The notes under the pieces: model-generated | Databases searched by the model: none | What the model saw: only the letters and a program-made list of their open reading frames with translations | What the model was told of the DNA's origin: nothing | Made by a program: the position numbers and the translations under genes | Shown here: piece after piece, positions 26,864-35,766 of the stretch | Layout of the letters: each line of letters starts with the position of its first letter | How positions within the stretch are numbered: the first letter of the stretch is position 1 | Assembly (NCBI RefSeq): GCF_024159265.1 | Contig: NZ_JAMYWY010000001.1 | Span: 3,100,001-3,164,000, forward strand | DNA length: 64,000 bases | Source: Paenibacillus sp. 1781tsa1 | GTDB lineage: Bacteria; Bacillota; Bacilli; Paenibacillales; Paenibacillaceae | Direction: 5' to 3'

Positions 26864-28018
26864 ATGCTTTACACCATTATTGTGCCAGTCAACCAGGACT
26901 ATAACATTTTGAACCTGTTCACAGATTCGCTGCTCCGGACGGTAAGCCCATCCACTCAGATTATTTTCATCAACGACGGTTCCGGTTCAGCAGTCTTTCA
27001 ACATCTGGATAAACTGAAGCAAGAAGTAAGAGAAGGTGTGACCATCGAGATTCTTCAGCATGATTTTCCACTTGGTTGCGCCGTGTCGATTAATAGCGCA
27101 CTGAGTCTTGCCAAGGGAGAGTACATTTTCTTCCTGGATTCCGATACCATTCTTCAACCGAATTGGCAACCCATGATGAAAGAGACACTGGACAGCGATA
27201 TTACGATTGGCATGATTGGAGGCGTTCTGTTGTATCCGCAAACCGGAGGCGTGCAGCACTGCGGCATTGCTTTTGCAGACACCATCGGTCGACACCTGTT
27301 CCTGAACGCATCCCCTGATGATATCCCGAAAGAAACCTTTTCTGTTCAACTGGTGGTGTTCGCCATGTTCGGCATGAAGCGGGAGGTCTACGAGACCATC
27401 GGCAACCTCGATGAGAAATTCTTTAATGGGTACGAGGACTTTGATTATCAGATGCGGGCACGAGCTGCCGGATACGATACGGTCATTAATCCGAATATTC
27501 AAGCATATCACTGGGAACGCAGCAGCGGCATTCACCGGAACTTCAACCGCAAGAATAATCTGGCACGCTTCTGGAAAAAGTGGGGCGGTCAAATCGAGGC
27601 GGATGTGTGGCCTTTCGTTTTCAGTCATCTGAAAGCGCAGCTAGAGAGTCAAGTTGAATACCAGCATCTGCCGATTGTTGGCATTGACCTTGCTGAGGTT
27701 CGCAGTGATGCGGATACATTCTGGACCAAGTTGGAGGAAGCTGACTTTGCCAATGTAACCGAGGTACGTGACTATTCCAATCGCTTTAATTCCAATGGGG
27801 CCATCTGGCTGCCACAGGTACTGGGTAAGGAACTGATTCATAGTGAGAACCGGTTACTGTTTTTGGTAGACAATTTCGCCCGTTTATTAGAGAACCGCTA
27901 CTGGATTGAGATGAGACATGCTCATCGAGCCAAGGATCTGATCATTGATCTGTACGGCAATGTAATTACGATGGATCGCATCTACGATGGATGCTGGCCT
28001 GGAACCAAAGTTCGATAA
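26864..28018 (+). CDS. Glycosyltransferase family 2 with C-terminal extension
   Basis: Protein of 384 residues, read from the ATG at 26864 because CAGGAGG lies 7 bases upstream. Residues 1-240 are a GT-A domain: YTIIVPVNQDYNILNLF at the start, FFLDSDTILQPNW (DxD metal site) near residue 88, IGMIGGVLLYPQTGGVQHCG near residue 115 and NGYEDFDYQMRARAAGYDT (acceptor-side ED motif) near residue 190. The last 140 residues (from about VGIDLAEVRSDADTF) are not part of the catalytic fold and I do not recognise them. It is the first gene of the run with an aminotransferase, a dehydrogenase, an MFS protein and a phosphatase, and may attach or use the sugar-like product. Confidence 0.88.
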   Translation: MLYTIIVPVNQDYNILNLFTDSLLRTVSPSTQIIFINDGSGSAVFQHLDKLKQEVREGVTIEILQHDFPLGCAVSINSALSLAKGEYIFFLDSDTILQPNWQPMMKETLDSDITIGMIGGVLLYPQTGGVQHCGIAFADTIGRHLFLNASPDDIPKETFSVQLVVFAMFGMKREVYETIGNLDEKFFNGYEDFDYQMRARAAGYDTVINPNIQAYHWERSSGIHRNFNRKNNLARFWKKWGGQIEADVWPFVFSHLKAQLESQVEYQHLPIVGIDLAEVRSDADTFWTKLEEADFANVTEVRDYSNRFNSNGAIWLPQVLGKELIHSENRLLFLVDNFARLLENRYWIEMRHAHRAKDLIIDLYGNVITMDRIYDGCWPGTKVR

Positions 28019-28055
28019 TTCACGCACAACGAAAATAAACAGGGAGGTACTTAAG

Positions 28056-29363
28056 GTGAAAGAAAAAGAGAGCACGCTCGATCGTGCCGTAAGATTTACC
28101 CGTAATCTGGAGTGGTTGGAGCAAGTCGAAAAGGTAATTCCGAGCGGATGCAGCACTTTAGCCAAAGCACCTGAACGTTTATTTCCGGGGCATACACCCG
28201 TATGTTGTGCAGAGGCTTACAAATCCCGATTTACAGATATCGACGGTAATGAATGGCTGGATTGCGAAATGGCCATGGGTACGGCGTCTTGGGGCCATGC
28301 GAGGCATGAAGTCCAACTAACCGTCATTCACCAGCTGAAAAAAGGGACAAGCTTTTCGGTTCCGGCCGACATCGAGCTTGAATGCGCCGAGTTAATTCTG
28401 GAGCGGTTCGAGGGTCGTTATCCGTCGCTGCGCTTCACCAAGAGTGGTGCCGATGCAGTGAGTGGGGCCGTACGACTTGCTCGTGCCGCAAGTGGCAAAA
28501 GCAAGGTTATTGCGACGGCTTATCATGGGTGGCATGATTGGTCCGCATACGGCTATTATGGTGGCCAAACGAAAGAACGGGGCATTCCATTAGATATCGA
28601 GCGTTCGACAATCTGGGTCAACAAACCTACTGCGGAGCGAATTGAGGCCCAGATTACCTCATCTCCCGAGGATATCGCATGTATTGTTTTATGTCCCAAC
28701 GAGTGGAAAAGGGACGCACTGGAGGAAGTCGTAAACCTATGCCGGTCTCTGGACATCATTATCATATTCGATGAGGTCACTTCCGGTATTCGAATGGGCA
28801 AACGTGCTACAGCAGGAGAATATGACATCTGGCCTGATCTGCTCTGTATCTCCAAAGGTATGGCAAACGGGTTACCGCTCGCAGCGGTTTTGGGGCCAGA
28901 GCACTTGATGTCTCTGTCGGGACAGGTACGATTCAGCAATGCCCATTCCAGCGAAACAACAGCGCTCGCGGCAGCCATTGCCTGTGAACGATTAATGAAG
29001 AATGCGAAAGTATGGCCGACCTGGCGTGATCCGGCAACCCGGATCATGGATCGTCTGGAATCTGAACTTGTATTACTCGGATTAACAGATCAATTGGAAG
29101 TGAAGGGGACGTATGCAAGCTTCTGCATTCAATCCTTGGCCGAGGATAACTTCCAAACGGATCCTTTCCGCGAGTTCATGGTGAAGAGAATGGCTCACTT
29201 CGGCATCTTCACCAAGGGTTACTTGATTTTCTCGGATGCCCATACACGGGAAGAATTGCTGTGGGTCGAGGAAGCTCTGTTACAGATCCTGTCAGACTGG
29301 AAAGAAATTCAGAAGCAGGAACATCTTCATTCGATGCAACTTTCGAAAACGTTTAAAGCTTAA
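28056..29363 (+). CDS. Class III PLP-dependent aminotransferase, glutamate-1-semialdehyde aminomutase-like
   Basis: Fold-type I aminotransferase of 435 residues, read from the GTG at 28056 with GGGAGG 8 bases before it. It resembles HemL: the PSGCSTLAKAPERLFPG start, FTKSGADAVSGAVRLARAAS near residue 135, AYHGWHDWSAYGYYGG near residue 157, IIFDEVTSGIRMG near residue 240 and ISKGMANGLPLAAVLG with the PLP lysine at residue 267. True HemL usually sits with haem genes; here the neighbours are a glycosyltransferase, a zinc dehydrogenase and a phosphatase. A role in putting an amino group onto a keto-sugar or polyol is therefore more likely than tetrapyrrole synthesis. Confidence 0.88.
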   Translation: MKEKESTLDRAVRFTRNLEWLEQVEKVIPSGCSTLAKAPERLFPGHTPVCCAEAYKSRFTDIDGNEWLDCEMAMGTASWGHARHEVQLTVIHQLKKGTSFSVPADIELECAELILERFEGRYPSLRFTKSGADAVSGAVRLARAASGKSKVIATAYHGWHDWSAYGYYGGQTKERGIPLDIERSTIWVNKPTAERIEAQITSSPEDIACIVLCPNEWKRDALEEVVNLCRSLDIIIIFDEVTSGIRMGKRATAGEYDIWPDLLCISKGMANGLPLAAVLGPEHLMSLSGQVRFSNAHSSETTALAAAIACERLMKNAKVWPTWRDPATRIMDRLESELVLLGLTDQLEVKGTYASFCIQSLAEDNFQTDPFREFMVKRMAHFGIFTKGYLIFSDAHTREELLWVEEALLQILSDWKEIQKQEHLHSMQLSKTFKA

Positions 29364-29406
29364 TCCATAAATTAGAAATCGACAATCGACTAGGAGGAAT
29401 TATTCA

Positions 29407-30438
29407 ATGAAAGCACTCGTATATCAGGATCTCAAACAGGTGACTTATCAGGAGATTGAGGAGCCAACCATTCAAAAGCCGAATCAAGTTAAGATTAAAA
29501 TCTATGGTTCAGGTATCTGCGGTACAGATCTGAATATTGTCAAAGGCAAAGTACCTGCCAATAAAGGGACGATCATTGGTCATGAAGGCGTGGGTACCGT
29601 CGTTGAGGTGGGGGATGAAGTTCGTGGTTTCAAGATCGGCGATCGGGTATTGGTTGATCCCACGCAATCTTGCGGAACCTGTTCCTATTGCCGCGAAGGT
29701 CTGTTCATCTACTGCGAGAATTTTGATGACTATCAAGTAGGGATGACGACACACGGAACCTTTGCTGAATATTTTGTTGGGGACGAAAAGTATATCTATG
29801 CCATCCCGGATTCCATGAGTTGGGAAACGGCCATGATGATCGAACCACTGGGATGTGTGCTTCAGACGTTCATGAAAGCAGGGACTAAGCCAAGTGACTC
29901 CGTACTGGTCCTCGGTTCAGGTGCAATCGGTTCCCTGTGTCAGCTTGTGAGCAAACGATTGGCAAGGCTTACTGTAGGCACAGAAGTTGATCCATACCGC
30001 AAAGAGTTCGCTTCAGGGATCGCAGATCATGTGTTCTATCCTCAGGATCTGACACTGGATAAAGTATACGAGATCAATAATAACAAGAAGTTTGATATTG
30101 TGGTGGACGCGGTTGGTAACCAGCTTCATGTGGGATTTGAGATGATTGCTAAAGGTGGCAAAATTATTCCTATGGGATATGACGACAGCTATGAGGTGAC
30201 ATTCAAATCAACAGCCGTGATTAATGATGGCATTAGTATCATCGGAGCAGTTGCTAATCACTCGATGATCAGTACGGCACTGAAATTTGCCCAAAGCATT
30301 CCGGAACTGGAACAGATGGTGACAGCCAAGGAACTGCTGAGTGATTATGAACAGGCCTTTAATGGAACGATTGGTTATGACATGCATACCGGAGAGAAGT
30401 TGCCGATGAATTCAGTCAAAACAGCTCTTATCCTATAA
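29407..30438 (+). CDS. Zinc-dependent alcohol/polyol dehydrogenase (MDR family)
   Basis: Medium-chain dehydrogenase of 343 residues, related to sorbitol and threonine dehydrogenases. Catalytic zinc ligands are Cys in GICGTDLN (about residue 38) and His-Glu in IIGHEGVGTVVEVG (about residue 59). The structural zinc loop CGTCSYCREGLFIYC near residues 89-103 is complete, and EPLGCVLQTF supplies the later ligand Glu. The NAD-binding motif is VLGSGAIGSL near residue 172. The start follows TAGGAGGAA. It would interconvert a hydroxyl and a keto group, and next to the class III aminotransferase this gives an oxidise-then-transaminate pair or the reverse. Confidence 0.92.
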   Translation: MKALVYQDLKQVTYQEIEEPTIQKPNQVKIKIYGSGICGTDLNIVKGKVPANKGTIIGHEGVGTVVEVGDEVRGFKIGDRVLVDPTQSCGTCSYCREGLFIYCENFDDYQVGMTTHGTFAEYFVGDEKYIYAIPDSMSWETAMMIEPLGCVLQTFMKAGTKPSDSVLVLGSGAIGSLCQLVSKRLARLTVGTEVDPYRKEFASGIADHVFYPQDLTLDKVYEINNNKKFDIVVDAVGNQLHVGFEMIAKGGKIIPMGYDDSYEVTFKSTAVINDGISIIGAVANHSMISTALKFAQSIPELEQMVTAKELLSDYEQAFNGTIGYDMHTGEKLPMNSVKTALIL

Positions 30439-30472
30439 GAGGTACTCTAAGCATGTAGACATTAGCGGGTTT

Positions 30473-30503
30473 GCCGCTGCGAGAAGTTGGAGTTCGCAGC
30501 GGT
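30473..30503. promoter_or_regulatory. GC-rich intercistronic hairpin before MFS gene
   Basis: CCGCTGCGA and TCGCAGCGG form a perfect 9-bp stem with an 11-base loop, ending 28 bases before the MFS start codon. No T run follows, so it is more likely an mRNA stability or processing element than a terminator. Confidence 0.5.
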
Positions 30504-30530
30504 GAAAACCGCAGAAGGAAGGGATATCGA

Positions 30531-31775
30531 TTGAAATTGCTTCAAGATTTGCCGAAGAATCCACGCTACTCCATTTTACTCGAACCAGTATGGGCCATTC
30601 CAGGTACGATCGTTCTCTTCTACGCTCCTTTATATATGAAGGAAGCCGGACTTTCGGACATTGAAATCGGTTTAATCAATTCGGTAAATCTTTATTTTGC
30701 CTTTATCTTTCAGTTGTTTGCGGGTTCCATCACGAATAAGCTGGGACGGAAACGAACAACGTTGATCTTCGATCTGCTTGCCTGGAGTGTTCCCATGTTC
30801 ATCTGGGCTTTCTCCCAGAACTTCTGGCTGTTTCTGATCGCCTACTTACTGAACGCAACATCGAAGTTTGTAACGGTTGCCTTTAACTGTCTGATCATAG
30901 AGGATGTCGAGGAACACAAACGATCCAAGGTATTTGCTATTCTCAATATGATTATTACAGGAGCCGGGGTACTTACGCCAATTGCAGGAGTTGTTATAGC
31001 TGATTTCGGGATTGTACCTACACTGGCGAGCATTTACTTTGTCGGGGGCATCCTCATGACCGCCATGTTCTTCATTCGGAACCGGTACACGGATGAGACT
31101 GAGGTCGGCAAGGAACTTATGGGATTGCATAGTAAAACCCGCGTACTTCAGAGCTTGGGTGCCAGTCTGCGCCTGTTCGGCAAATCGTTCTACAAACGGA
31201 GACTATTCCCGATCATTCTGATTACGGTGTTGTCCAATCTGATTCTTCAGCTGAATTTCTTTCAGGTCATTTTCTTCAAGGAGCAGTTGAAATTCGATGA
31301 CCGTGTTATATCGTTTATTCCAGTGGTGACTGCGGTCACTGTCATGCTGCTCTATCTGGTCATCATTCCGCGACTGAAACGGCGTTCGGAAGAGAAGTAT
31401 GTTGGTTTTTCCATTGTGCTTAGTACAGCCGGGGCCATTCTCTTTTTGTTGATTCCAGTGGGGAATATAGGAATGTTGTTTCTCACACTAATCGTGCTCG
31501 CTGCGGGTAACTTCATTTTGCAGACGTACCGCGATTCCCTGCTGATGAACCGATTGGGTACGCATGAAAAAGCCGACATGTTCTCAGCCGTGCAGACGGT
31601 TATGACGTTAACAGCCATTCCATCCGGTTACCTGACGGGCTTGCTTTACCATCACAATCCAACACTGTTGTTCAGTGTCATTCTTGGTTTATATATCGTA
31701 CTCATGGTCATCATGTTCTTCCTGCCTGATCCACAAAAGCACTCCCAAGTGCTGGAACCTTACAAAAATATGTAG
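30531..31775 (+). CDS. MFS transporter in aminotransferase/dehydrogenase cluster
   Basis: Twelve-helix major facilitator protein of 414 residues, read from the TTG at 30531 since GGAAGGG lies 8 bases upstream; the longer frame to 30471 runs through a hairpin. The motif after helix 2 is TNKLGRKRTTLIFDLL, the usual GXLaDrxGrkxxl pattern. The first helix begins ILLEPVWAIPGTIVLFYAPLY. It lies inside the biosynthetic-looking run and could export the product or import a substrate. The family is sure; direction and substrate are not. Confidence 0.87.
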   Translation: MKLLQDLPKNPRYSILLEPVWAIPGTIVLFYAPLYMKEAGLSDIEIGLINSVNLYFAFIFQLFAGSITNKLGRKRTTLIFDLLAWSVPMFIWAFSQNFWLFLIAYLLNATSKFVTVAFNCLIIEDVEEHKRSKVFAILNMIITGAGVLTPIAGVVIADFGIVPTLASIYFVGGILMTAMFFIRNRYTDETEVGKELMGLHSKTRVLQSLGASLRLFGKSFYKRRLFPIILITVLSNLILQLNFFQVIFFKEQLKFDDRVISFIPVVTAVTVMLLYLVIIPRLKRRSEEKYVGFSIVLSTAGAILFLLIPVGNIGMLFLTLIVLAAGNFILQTYRDSLLMNRLGTHEKADMFSAVQTVMTLTAIPSGYLTGLLYHHNPTLLFSVILGLYIVLMVIMFFLPDPQKHSQVLEPYKNM

Positions 31776-31854
31776 AAGAAGGGGATTTCTGTATATGAAT
31801 CGAATATGTAGTACAGAAAAAACTAAAAATTAACTTAACTTGGGAGGATACGGA

Positions 31855-32448
31855 ATGACGAACATAATGACAACAGAAGCACGGAATCAGTGGAGTTGGA
31901 TGAACGAGCCCGAGAGCTGGTCCTATACGGATCAGGGAGGTGTGATGGTGGAAGCGAAAGCGGATACTGACTTTTTCCAGGACCCTGCGGGCAAGCATAT
32001 TCGTGCAACTGCACCCTTCCTGTCCATGCCTGTACCTGGCGACTTCGAAATCACAACCCAGTTAACCGTAGATATGAAAAATCAATATGATTCCGGATGC
32101 CTGATGGTGATGGCGGATGATCTTAACTGGTGCAAAATTTGTTTTGAGTATGATGGAAAAGTGCCTACCATCGTGTCGGTGGTGACACGTGATGGTTCAT
32201 CCGATGATTGTAATTCGGTTGAAGTCTCCGTACCTAATCCCTATCTGCGTATACGCAAAGTAGAGGGCTGCATATCATTCTTTTATTCACCCGATGGGGA
32301 TGAGTGGAAACTAATTCGTTATTTCGGCATGCCGATACAAGGGGAACTTCGAGCTGGGTTAGTTGTTCAGTCGCCGACTGGAACGGGCTGTACGTGTCAC
32401 TTTTTATCCGTGAATGTTACTCATCCGGACTTGACCGCACGCTTCTAA
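31855..32448 (+). CDS. DUF1349 family protein (concanavalin-like fold)
   Basis: Protein of 197 residues, read from the ATG at 31855 (GGGAGG 9 bases upstream). It matches the DUF1349/Ree1-like family: FFQDPAGKHIRATAPFLSMP, FEITTQLTVDMKNQYDSGCLMVMADDLNWCKICFEYDGK split over the middle, and the late FFYSPDGDEWKLIRYF. The family adopts a concanavalin-type jelly roll and is repeatedly found near sugar-metabolising enzymes. No signal peptide is present, so it is cytoplasmic. Its role in the cluster is unknown; binding or mutarotation of a sugar-like intermediate is only a guess. Confidence 0.85.
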   Translation: MTNIMTTEARNQWSWMNEPESWSYTDQGGVMVEAKADTDFFQDPAGKHIRATAPFLSMPVPGDFEITTQLTVDMKNQYDSGCLMVMADDLNWCKICFEYDGKVPTIVSVVTRDGSSDDCNSVEVSVPNPYLRIRKVEGCISFFYSPDGDEWKLIRYFGMPIQGELRAGLVVQSPTGTGCTCHFLSVNVTHPDLTARF

Positions 32449-32487
32449 TCCGCTCCCCCGGCCGATCATTGGAGGGAGAACAGGTTC

Positions 32488-33129
32488 ATGGTAAAAGCAT
32501 TTATATTTGATTTTGATGGACTCATTGTCGATACAGAGACACCTTGGTACTATGCGTTTCGCGATATTTATGAAGAGCACGGAGTTGAACTTGGTCTGGA
32601 CCTATGGTCAAAAAATGTGGGGACATCCTTTGAGGAATTTCATCCATTTCTGTATCTGGAGCAAGCGCTCCAAAAAAAGATAGATCATGATCATATCAAA
32701 CTGCTGTCTGAACAGAAATACGAAACCTATTTGGGACAGGCGGCTATTCTTCCTGGGGTGTATGAGTTGCTTCAGTCTGCGAGGGAAAAGGGGATTCAGC
32801 TTGCCGTTGCTTCCAGCTCCACACGAGACTGGGTTCATGGTTACTTGCAGAAATTAGACATTTTTGATTATTTCACAGTTGTTCATACATCGGAAGATGT
32901 GAAGAGAGTCAAACCTGATCCTGAACTATACCTTCTTGCTCTCCAGAGTCTGGGAATCAAGGCTTCGGAAGCGATTGTGTTCGAAGACTCACCTAACGGA
33001 CTGAAGGCAGCCAATGCCGCAGGTATTCGTTGCATCATCGTGCCTAACGAGGTAACGCGTGGTCTGGAATTCGCCATGCATGAGCTGCGGTTATCCTCGC
33101 TGGCCGAGATTGATATGGAGGTTCTCTAA
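32488..33129 (+). CDS. HAD superfamily hydrolase, beta-phosphoglucomutase-like
   Basis: HAD phosphatase or phosphomutase of 213 residues. Motif I is FDFDGLIVDTETPW at residues 6-19 with the nucleophile Asp8 and acid Asp10, followed by the alpha-helical cap. Motif II is VASSSTRDW near residue 110, motif III Lys lies in VKRVKPDPELYLLAL near residue 140 and motif IV is IVFEDSPNGLKAA near residue 168. The ED-SPNG pattern is that of the PgmB/GPP group acting on small sugar or polyol phosphates. It completes the enzyme set of the cluster by supplying a dephosphorylation or phosphate-shift step. Its last 4 bases overlap the stop of the convergent AraC gene. Confidence 0.9.
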   Translation: MVKAFIFDFDGLIVDTETPWYYAFRDIYEEHGVELGLDLWSKNVGTSFEEFHPFLYLEQALQKKIDHDHIKLLSEQKYETYLGQAAILPGVYELLQSAREKGIQLAVASSSTRDWVHGYLQKLDIFDYFTVVHTSEDVKRVKPDPELYLLALQSLGIKASEAIVFEDSPNGLKAANAAGIRCIIVPNEVTRGLEFAMHELRLSSLAEIDMEVL

Positions 33130-33941
33130 TCCAGATATTGCTTGCGCAGCTCGATCGGGGAGATCCCTTCGTATTTTTTGAACACCGATCCAAAGTAACT
33201 GGCACTGTTAAAACCAACGGCTTTGGCTATTTCATGAGCCGTAGTTGCATCATTTTCAATGAGCATTTCCTTGGCTTTCAACAACCGATATCGCATCAGA
33301 TACTCCAGTGGAGTCATTTGAAATTCTTTTTTGAATATCCGATTTAGGTGTTGTTCGGTTACGTCCATCTGTTCAGCCAACATGGGGAGAGAGATATCCT
33401 GATGATAATTTTGTTTGATAAAAGTAATGAGTTCATCCAATCTTAATCGGGCATCAGAACGTTCGTAAGCACTATAGCGTTTACCTTCAATGGTTAATCT
33501 GACCAAAAGCATGTACAGTAATGCAGATACGTGCCAGATCTGATCCTTGTGCCGGGACTGCAGCGCCAACGTAATTTCATGCAACAGGATATGAAGCATT
33601 CCATCCGGCTTGAAGGCGCGCAGCTCCCCGATCTGCAAGGTATGCAAGAATCGTGGTAATAAATAGCCATTGAAAGACAGACAATCAAATCGTAATGAAT
33701 CACTCAGATTGTGGTAACGGTAGGTTACCTCCGGAAACAAAATAAGAGCGGTCCCTTTTTTGATCGAAAATTCATGATTCTTAGCTGCGATTCGCCCTGT
33801 TCCTCCGATGCACTGTACAATGCTGTAATCCCGTGAATGGTCGCTCCAATTCATCAATTCATCAACGGTCAACTGGTTTTGCCCTGTAATCATGAGCGGC
33901 ATATCGGTATCCAGCGGATTCCCCATGCTAGGTTTCGGCAT
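33126..33941 (-). CDS. AraC-family transcriptional regulator
   Basis: Regulator of 271 residues. The N-terminal part is a cupin-like sensor (IVQCIGGTGRIAAKNHEFSI and KGTALILFPEVTYRYHNLSD), and the C-terminal part has the two AraC helix-turn-helix units (LPMLAEQMDVTEQHLNRIFK and AHEIAKAVGFNSASYFGSVF). The ATG is preceded by GAGGAAT on the minus strand. The gene is convergent with the HAD gene and overlaps it by 4 bases, so antisense interference between the two transcripts is possible. It faces away from the cluster but is a candidate regulator of it or of the flavoprotein gene on its other side. Confidence 0.9.
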   Translation of the reverse strand: MPKPSMGNPLDTDMPLMITGQNQLTVDELMNWSDHSRDYSIVQCIGGTGRIAAKNHEFSIKKGTALILFPEVTYRYHNLSDSLRFDCLSFNGYLLPRFLHTLQIGELRAFKPDGMLHILLHEITLALQSRHKDQIWHVSALLYMLLVRLTIEGKRYSAYERSDARLRLDELITFIKQNYHQDISLPMLAEQMDVTEQHLNRIFKKEFQMTPLEYLMRYRLLKAKEMLIENDATTAHEIAKAVGFNSASYFGSVFKKYEGISPIELRKQYLD

Positions 33942-34236
33942 CGTCGTGTTATTCCTCTTTTCGTTAAAGGATCATGTGCGTAAGTGGCGTGGTTACAGAG
34001 TTAAAAGAAACCTAGAAAGAATTATATTACATAAATGGAATAATTTTAATTGAATGACGGGCAATATATAAAACGTTTTCATATAAATGTTTCAACAATT
34101 ATTTCTTTGATGAATGAGTATGAACAGTGGTCTAATCAGCCTCTATTACTGGACCTGAAAGTACGCCTGCCTTGCCAACAGAATGCGAAACAGTATACGC
34201 TATAATGGATGAGTGATTAAGGAAAGGGATGCAAAC

Positions 34237-35379
34237 ATGAAGAAAGTCATCGTAGTTGGATCGGGTATTCTGGGGGCATCAACAGCCTATCAATTAGCCA
34301 AACGGGGCGCAGAAGTTATCATTATAGACCGAAAAGATATAGGACAGGCAACGGATGCAGCTGCCGGTATCATCTGTCCTTGGCTGTCACAGCGACGCAA
34401 CCAGGACTGGTATCAGCTTGCCAAGGCTGGCGCGCGATTCTACCCTGGCATCATAGCGGAGCTTGAGGGTGAAGGAGAAACGGAAACCGGATATGCTCAA
34501 GTGGGCGCACTCAGCATTCATACGGATGAGGACAAAATCAACAAGATGGAAGAACGGGCACACCTGCGCAAAGCAGATGCACCGGAGATTGGTGAAATCA
34601 CACCTCTTGATGCCAAAGGAACCCGTGATCGTTTTCCTCTACTGGATGAACGTTATCAATCAGTACATATTAGTGGTGCTGCGCGTATAGATGGGAGGGC
34701 GCTGCGCGATGCCTTGATCCGGTCTGCACAGCGGAATGGAGCGAAAGTGATCCATGGAGACGCCACGCTTCAATTCGAAGCGGATCGGGTCATTGGTGTT
34801 AGTGTTAATGATCAAAGCTTTCTAGCAGATGAAGTCGTTGTATGTGCAGGTGCATGGGCCAATACACTGCTGAAGCCTCTCGGCATACACTTTAAAGTAC
34901 ACTATCAAAAGGCACAGATTATGCATTTACATGTCACGGATGAGGAGCATACAGGTCGCTGGCCTGTAATTATGCCCCCGTCTGACCAATATCTCCTGGC
35001 CTTTGATCAACAGAAGATTGTCATTGGCGCCACTCATGAAAATGATGTGGAAGGTTATGATACAAGAGTAACTGCAGGAGGTATGCAGGAGGTTTTGAAT
35101 AAAGGCATGGAACTGGCACCGGGTCTTGCAAACAGTACATTCCAGGAAGTGCGAGTGGGATTCCGTCCGTTCACACCTGGATTTCTGCCTGTAATGGGAG
35201 CTGTACCAGGGTGGCGGGGGCTAATTACCGCGAATGGACTTGGTGCCTCTGGCTTGACCATGGGTCCATTTATCGGGAGTCAACTGGCGAAACTAGCTCT
35301 TGGCATGGAATTGGATATCGATATTGAGCCCTACAGTGTTAGCAAAGCAATGGATGAAATTGAAAGAGGTGAGTCATGA
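34237..35379 (+). CDS. FAD-dependent amine/D-amino acid oxidoreductase (DadA-like)
   Basis: DAO-family flavoprotein of 380 residues, read from the ATG at 34237 with AGGAAAGGG upstream. The N-terminal dinucleotide motif is VIVVGSGILGASTAYQLAKRG at residues 3-23, close to GxGxxG. DAAAGIICPWLSQRRN and the later VVCAGAWANTLLKPLG (about residue 205) and GFRPFTPGFLPVMG (about residue 310) are typical of glycine oxidase and DadA-like enzymes. It probably oxidises a D-amino acid or secondary amine in the cytoplasm. It overlaps the next small gene as ATGA. The region 33942-34236 between it and the AraC gene is AT-rich and holds both divergent promoters; no clear boxes stood out. Confidence 0.9.
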   Translation: MKKVIVVGSGILGASTAYQLAKRGAEVIIIDRKDIGQATDAAAGIICPWLSQRRNQDWYQLAKAGARFYPGIIAELEGEGETETGYAQVGALSIHTDEDKINKMEERAHLRKADAPEIGEITPLDAKGTRDRFPLLDERYQSVHISGAARIDGRALRDALIRSAQRNGAKVIHGDATLQFEADRVIGVSVNDQSFLADEVVVCAGAWANTLLKPLGIHFKVHYQKAQIMHLHVTDEEHTGRWPVIMPPSDQYLLAFDQQKIVIGATHENDVEGYDTRVTAGGMQEVLNKGMELAPGLANSTFQEVRVGFRPFTPGFLPVMGAVPGWRGLITANGLGASGLTMGPFIGSQLAKLALGMELDIDIEPYSVSKAMDEIERGES

Positions 35380-35663
35380 CATATTCACAACGTTTATCCG
35401 ATGGGGTGAACTCGTCCGACATCATATATCTGGAGCATCAGATCGGTACGACTAAAGAAGAACTGCGAATCGCTTTGGAGAAACAGGAAACATACAAACG
35501 CGAATTGTCCGAATTGAAGTCATCAACAATCGGTAATGCAACGATAGACGGTTCGGACGAGCAAGTCTTAATGGAGAAGGCAAATCAAACACAGCACTTG
35601 ATTGAAACCCTTTCTGCACAGCTGGATCAGCTAGAGGAAGCATTGGCGAAACTTGGCGATTGA
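35376..35663 (+). CDS. Small coiled-coil protein coupled to DadA-like gene
   Basis: Protein of 95 residues translationally coupled to the flavoprotein (ATGA overlap). Almost all of it is predicted helix with heptad spacing, such as LEHQIGTTKEELRIALEKQE and QHLIETLSAQLDQLEEALAK, so it likely forms a coiled coil. There is no signal peptide or membrane helix. I do not recognise a family. The coupling suggests a partner or scaffold for the oxidoreductase, but that is only positional evidence. Confidence 0.7.
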   Translation: MTYSQRLSDGVNSSDIIYLEHQIGTTKEELRIALEKQETYKRELSELKSSTIGNATIDGSDEQVLMEKANQTQHLIETLSAQLDQLEEALAKLGD

Positions 35664-35723
35664 TAGGCTCATATCTCGTGTTTTCTGAAACTCTGACAAT
35701 TAAATGTACGCTGTGTATACAAG

Positions 35724-35748
35724 AAAACCCCTTATTTAAGGGGTTTTT
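35724..35748 (+). terminator. Intrinsic terminator after DadA-like operon
   Basis: AAAACCCCTT and AAGGGGTTTT pair around ATTTA... with a T5 tail. Confidence 0.88.
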
Positions 35749-35766
35749 GTGATTTAGTTCAAATGA

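Noticed and set aside
28056..29363. Annotation of the class III aminotransferase as HemL (haem biosynthesis)
   Set aside because: Sequence is HemL-like but no other haem gene is present and the neighbours are sugar-type enzymes, so the specific name would mislead.
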